From positions 124,001-188,000 of the forward strand of contig CAWKGK010000009.1 of the NCBI GenBank assembly GCA_963849115.1: a DNA stretch of 64,000 nucleotides, given 5' to 3'. Position 1 is the first letter of the stretch; each line of letters opens with the position of its first letter. Shown here piece after piece: positions 62,803 through 64,000 of this stretch. The stretch is from JACDAL01 sp963849115 (GTDB taxonomy: Bacteria; Actinomycetota; CADDZG01; WHSQ01). The position numbers and the translations under genes were made by a program. The notes below the pieces were generated by a model. The model made no database searches. It had not been told where the DNA came from and worked only from the letters and a program-made list of their open reading frames with translations.

Positions 62803-64000
62803 GTGTCCGAAATGAGCGACCACTCGGTGCTCGAATCCAAAGGAGTCACCGAGCTGCGCGCCATCGCGAAGTCGATGGATATTAGAGTGGCCGGCTTGAA
62901 GAAGGCCGAGCTTATCGACGTGATCGCCAACGGCGCCAACGGCTCCAACGGTTCTCGTCCTGTCGGCGCGACGCCGACGGCGCAGGCGACGACTCAGGAA
63001 CCGCCGCGGGCCGAGGCGACGACTCGTCAGACCCCGCAGCCGGCGGCCACCGAGCAGCGCCCACAATCGGGTACACCGAGCCAGGAGCGACTACGTGAAA
63101 CTGCACCGCCCCTCGAAACCGTTTCCGGCGCGACTTCGGGGCAGGGCTCCGATGAGCCCGCCACCGAAAGCGCGGGCTCACAACGCGCGGGCTCGGATGG
63201 AGCAGCCCGCGCCGGCGACACCTCGGAGACGCAGACGGCAGCGGTCGTCGACGAAGGTGCCCACGACGAAAAGCGCGGTGACCAACAGCAGCGCCGCCGA
63301 CCGCAGGGGCGCGACCAGCGCTCCCGTCCCCGGGAGAAGGTCGATCAACGAGAAGGCAGGGGTCGCAGGCGCAGGAGGGGTCGCACCGGCGGAGCGCCTC
63401 AGTACATGCGGGACGAGAATTGGGAAGACCTCGAGAGTGAGGACGATGCCGACGCCGAGATCCGCACTGGCATCCTCGACCTTCTGCCGGAAGGCTACGG
63501 CTTCCTGAGAACCAGCGGTTTCTTGGCCGGGGACAAGGACGTGTACGTTTCCGCTTCGCAGGTCCGGAGGTTCCAACTGCGAAAAGGTGACGAGGTCACC
63601 GGCTCAGTTCGCTCCCCGAAAGATTCCGAAAAGTACCAGGCCTTGTTGCGCATCAGGGGGGTTAACGGCGGCGAGGTGCAGAGCCTGCAGGGCCGTCCCC
63701 GGTTCGCCGATCTAACGCCTCTGTACCCAGAGCGGCGGATGGTCCTCGAGCTGGACGACAAGCCCCGCCAGATCACGGCTCGGATCATCGATTTGGTTGC
63801 GCCGATCGGCAAGGGACAGCGAGGCATGATCGTCAGTCCTCCCAAGGCCGGGAAGACGACGATTATGAAGGAGATCGCCAACGCTGTCAGAATCAATAAT
63901 CCCGAAGTCCACTTGATCATCCTGTTGGTCGACGAGCGTCCCGAAGAGGTCACCGACATGCAGCGCTCTGTGTCGGGAGCAGAGGTGGTTTACTCGACCT
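62803..64000 (+). CDS. rho: Transcription termination factor Rho, 3' end outside window
   Basis: The frame starts at GTG 62803, 10 bases after AGGAGG (ATG 62812 is a weaker choice), and is open to the window end. It has an N-terminal Rho_N domain (GVTELRAIAKSMDIRVAGLK), then a ~150-residue low-complexity insert rich in Gln, Thr, Ala and Arg ending in GRGRRRRRGRTGG. This is typical of actinobacterial Rho. The RNA-binding cold-shock-like domain follows (GILDLLPEGYGFLRTSGFLA), then the ATPase with P-loop SPPKAGKTT (near residue 346) and LLVDERPEEVTDM. Rho is a hexameric RNA helicase that ends transcription. Nothing marks it as unusual for the phylum. Confidence 0.96.
   Translation, partial: MSEMSDHSVLESKGVTELRAIAKSMDIRVAGLKKAELIDVIANGANGSNGSRPVGATPTAQATTQEPPRAEATTRQTPQPAATEQRPQSGTPSQERLRETAPPLETVSGATSGQGSDEPATESAGSQRAGSDGAARAGDTSETQTAAVVDEGAHDEKRGDQQQRRRPQGRDQRSRPREKVDQREGRGRRRRRGRTGGAPQYMRDENWEDLESEDDADAEIRTGILDLLPEGYGFLRTSGFLAGDKDVYVSASQVRRFQLRKGDEVTGSVRSPKDSEKYQALLRIRGVNGGEVQSLQGRPRFADLTPLYPERRMVLELDDKPRQITARIIDLVAPIGKGQRGMIVSPPKAGKTTIMKEIANAVRINNPEVHLIILLVDERPEEVTDMQRSVSGAEVVYST

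Overview
The window looks like chromosomal DNA of a high-GC, deep-branching actinobacterium (Actinomycetota), probably from a draft or metagenomic assembly. The grounds are: GC-rich coding with many GTG starts and 4-bp start/stop overlaps; two mycothiol-dependent-type DinB/MDMPI proteins; an OB-fold gene beside a KimA-like transporter; a GlnR-type operator; a class E-type sortase; an ECF41 sigma factor; and Rho with a long Arg-rich N-terminal insert. I cannot name a genus.

Layout. 1-13 kb: ABC-2 permease end, cold-shock protein, thioesterase, a five-gene MoxR/DUF58/DUF4129 operon read leftward, an ABC export pair, an Fpg/Nei glycosylase, a frameshifted short cysteinyl-tRNA synthetase, a RadC-like protein without its metal motif, and Tag glycosylase. 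11-16 kb: a KdpDE-like two-component pair divergent from an OB-fold gene and a KimA-type K+ transporter. 17.5-23 kb: a molybdenum oxidoreductase operon (fused 4x[4Fe-4S]-NrfD protein, catalytic subunit without Tat signal, TorD chaperone). 23-28 kb: two convergent class III cyclase proteins. 28-34.6 kb: a frameshifted receiver-flavoprotein fusion, a cupredoxin lipoprotein, a sortase, two Tat-exported ferritin-like proteins and two MDMPI proteins.

35-40 kb is a nitrogen-control cluster: GlnR-like operator, amt (one frameshift), glnB (intact) and glnD (full length but broken by many frameshifts). 40-44.4 kb has an HD-GYP/LuxR regulator, cupins, VOC proteins, a TetR gene with a palindromic operator and a DHFR-like reductase. 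44.4-46.4 kb is a distinct lower-GC, purine-rich island without normal ORFs. It ends at an IS630 transposase relic and an ECF41 sigma factor with its epimerase-type partner. 48.6-51.7 kb is mostly decayed genes, followed by tRNA-Arg(CCG).

52-64 kb is intact core metabolism: response regulator, argS, PhzF-like protein, hom-thrC-(DUF4190)-thrB, a membrane protein, then cyclic 2,3-diphosphoglycerate synthetase, 2-phosphoglycerate kinase, an FSA-type transaldolase and the start of rho.

Genes that work together: KdpDE with the transporter (K+ homeostasis); GlnR site, Amt, GlnB and GlnD (ammonium sensing); hom/thrC/thrB (threonine); 2-phosphoglycerate kinase and cDPG synthetase (a two-step route from 2-phosphoglycerate to cyclic 2,3-DPG, known mainly from thermophilic methanogens). 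Frameshifts cluster at 8.9-10.1, 16.3-17.4, 27.9-29.6, 34.6-39.6 and 47.5-51.6 kb. Whether these are sequencing indels or true decay cannot be decided from this sequence.
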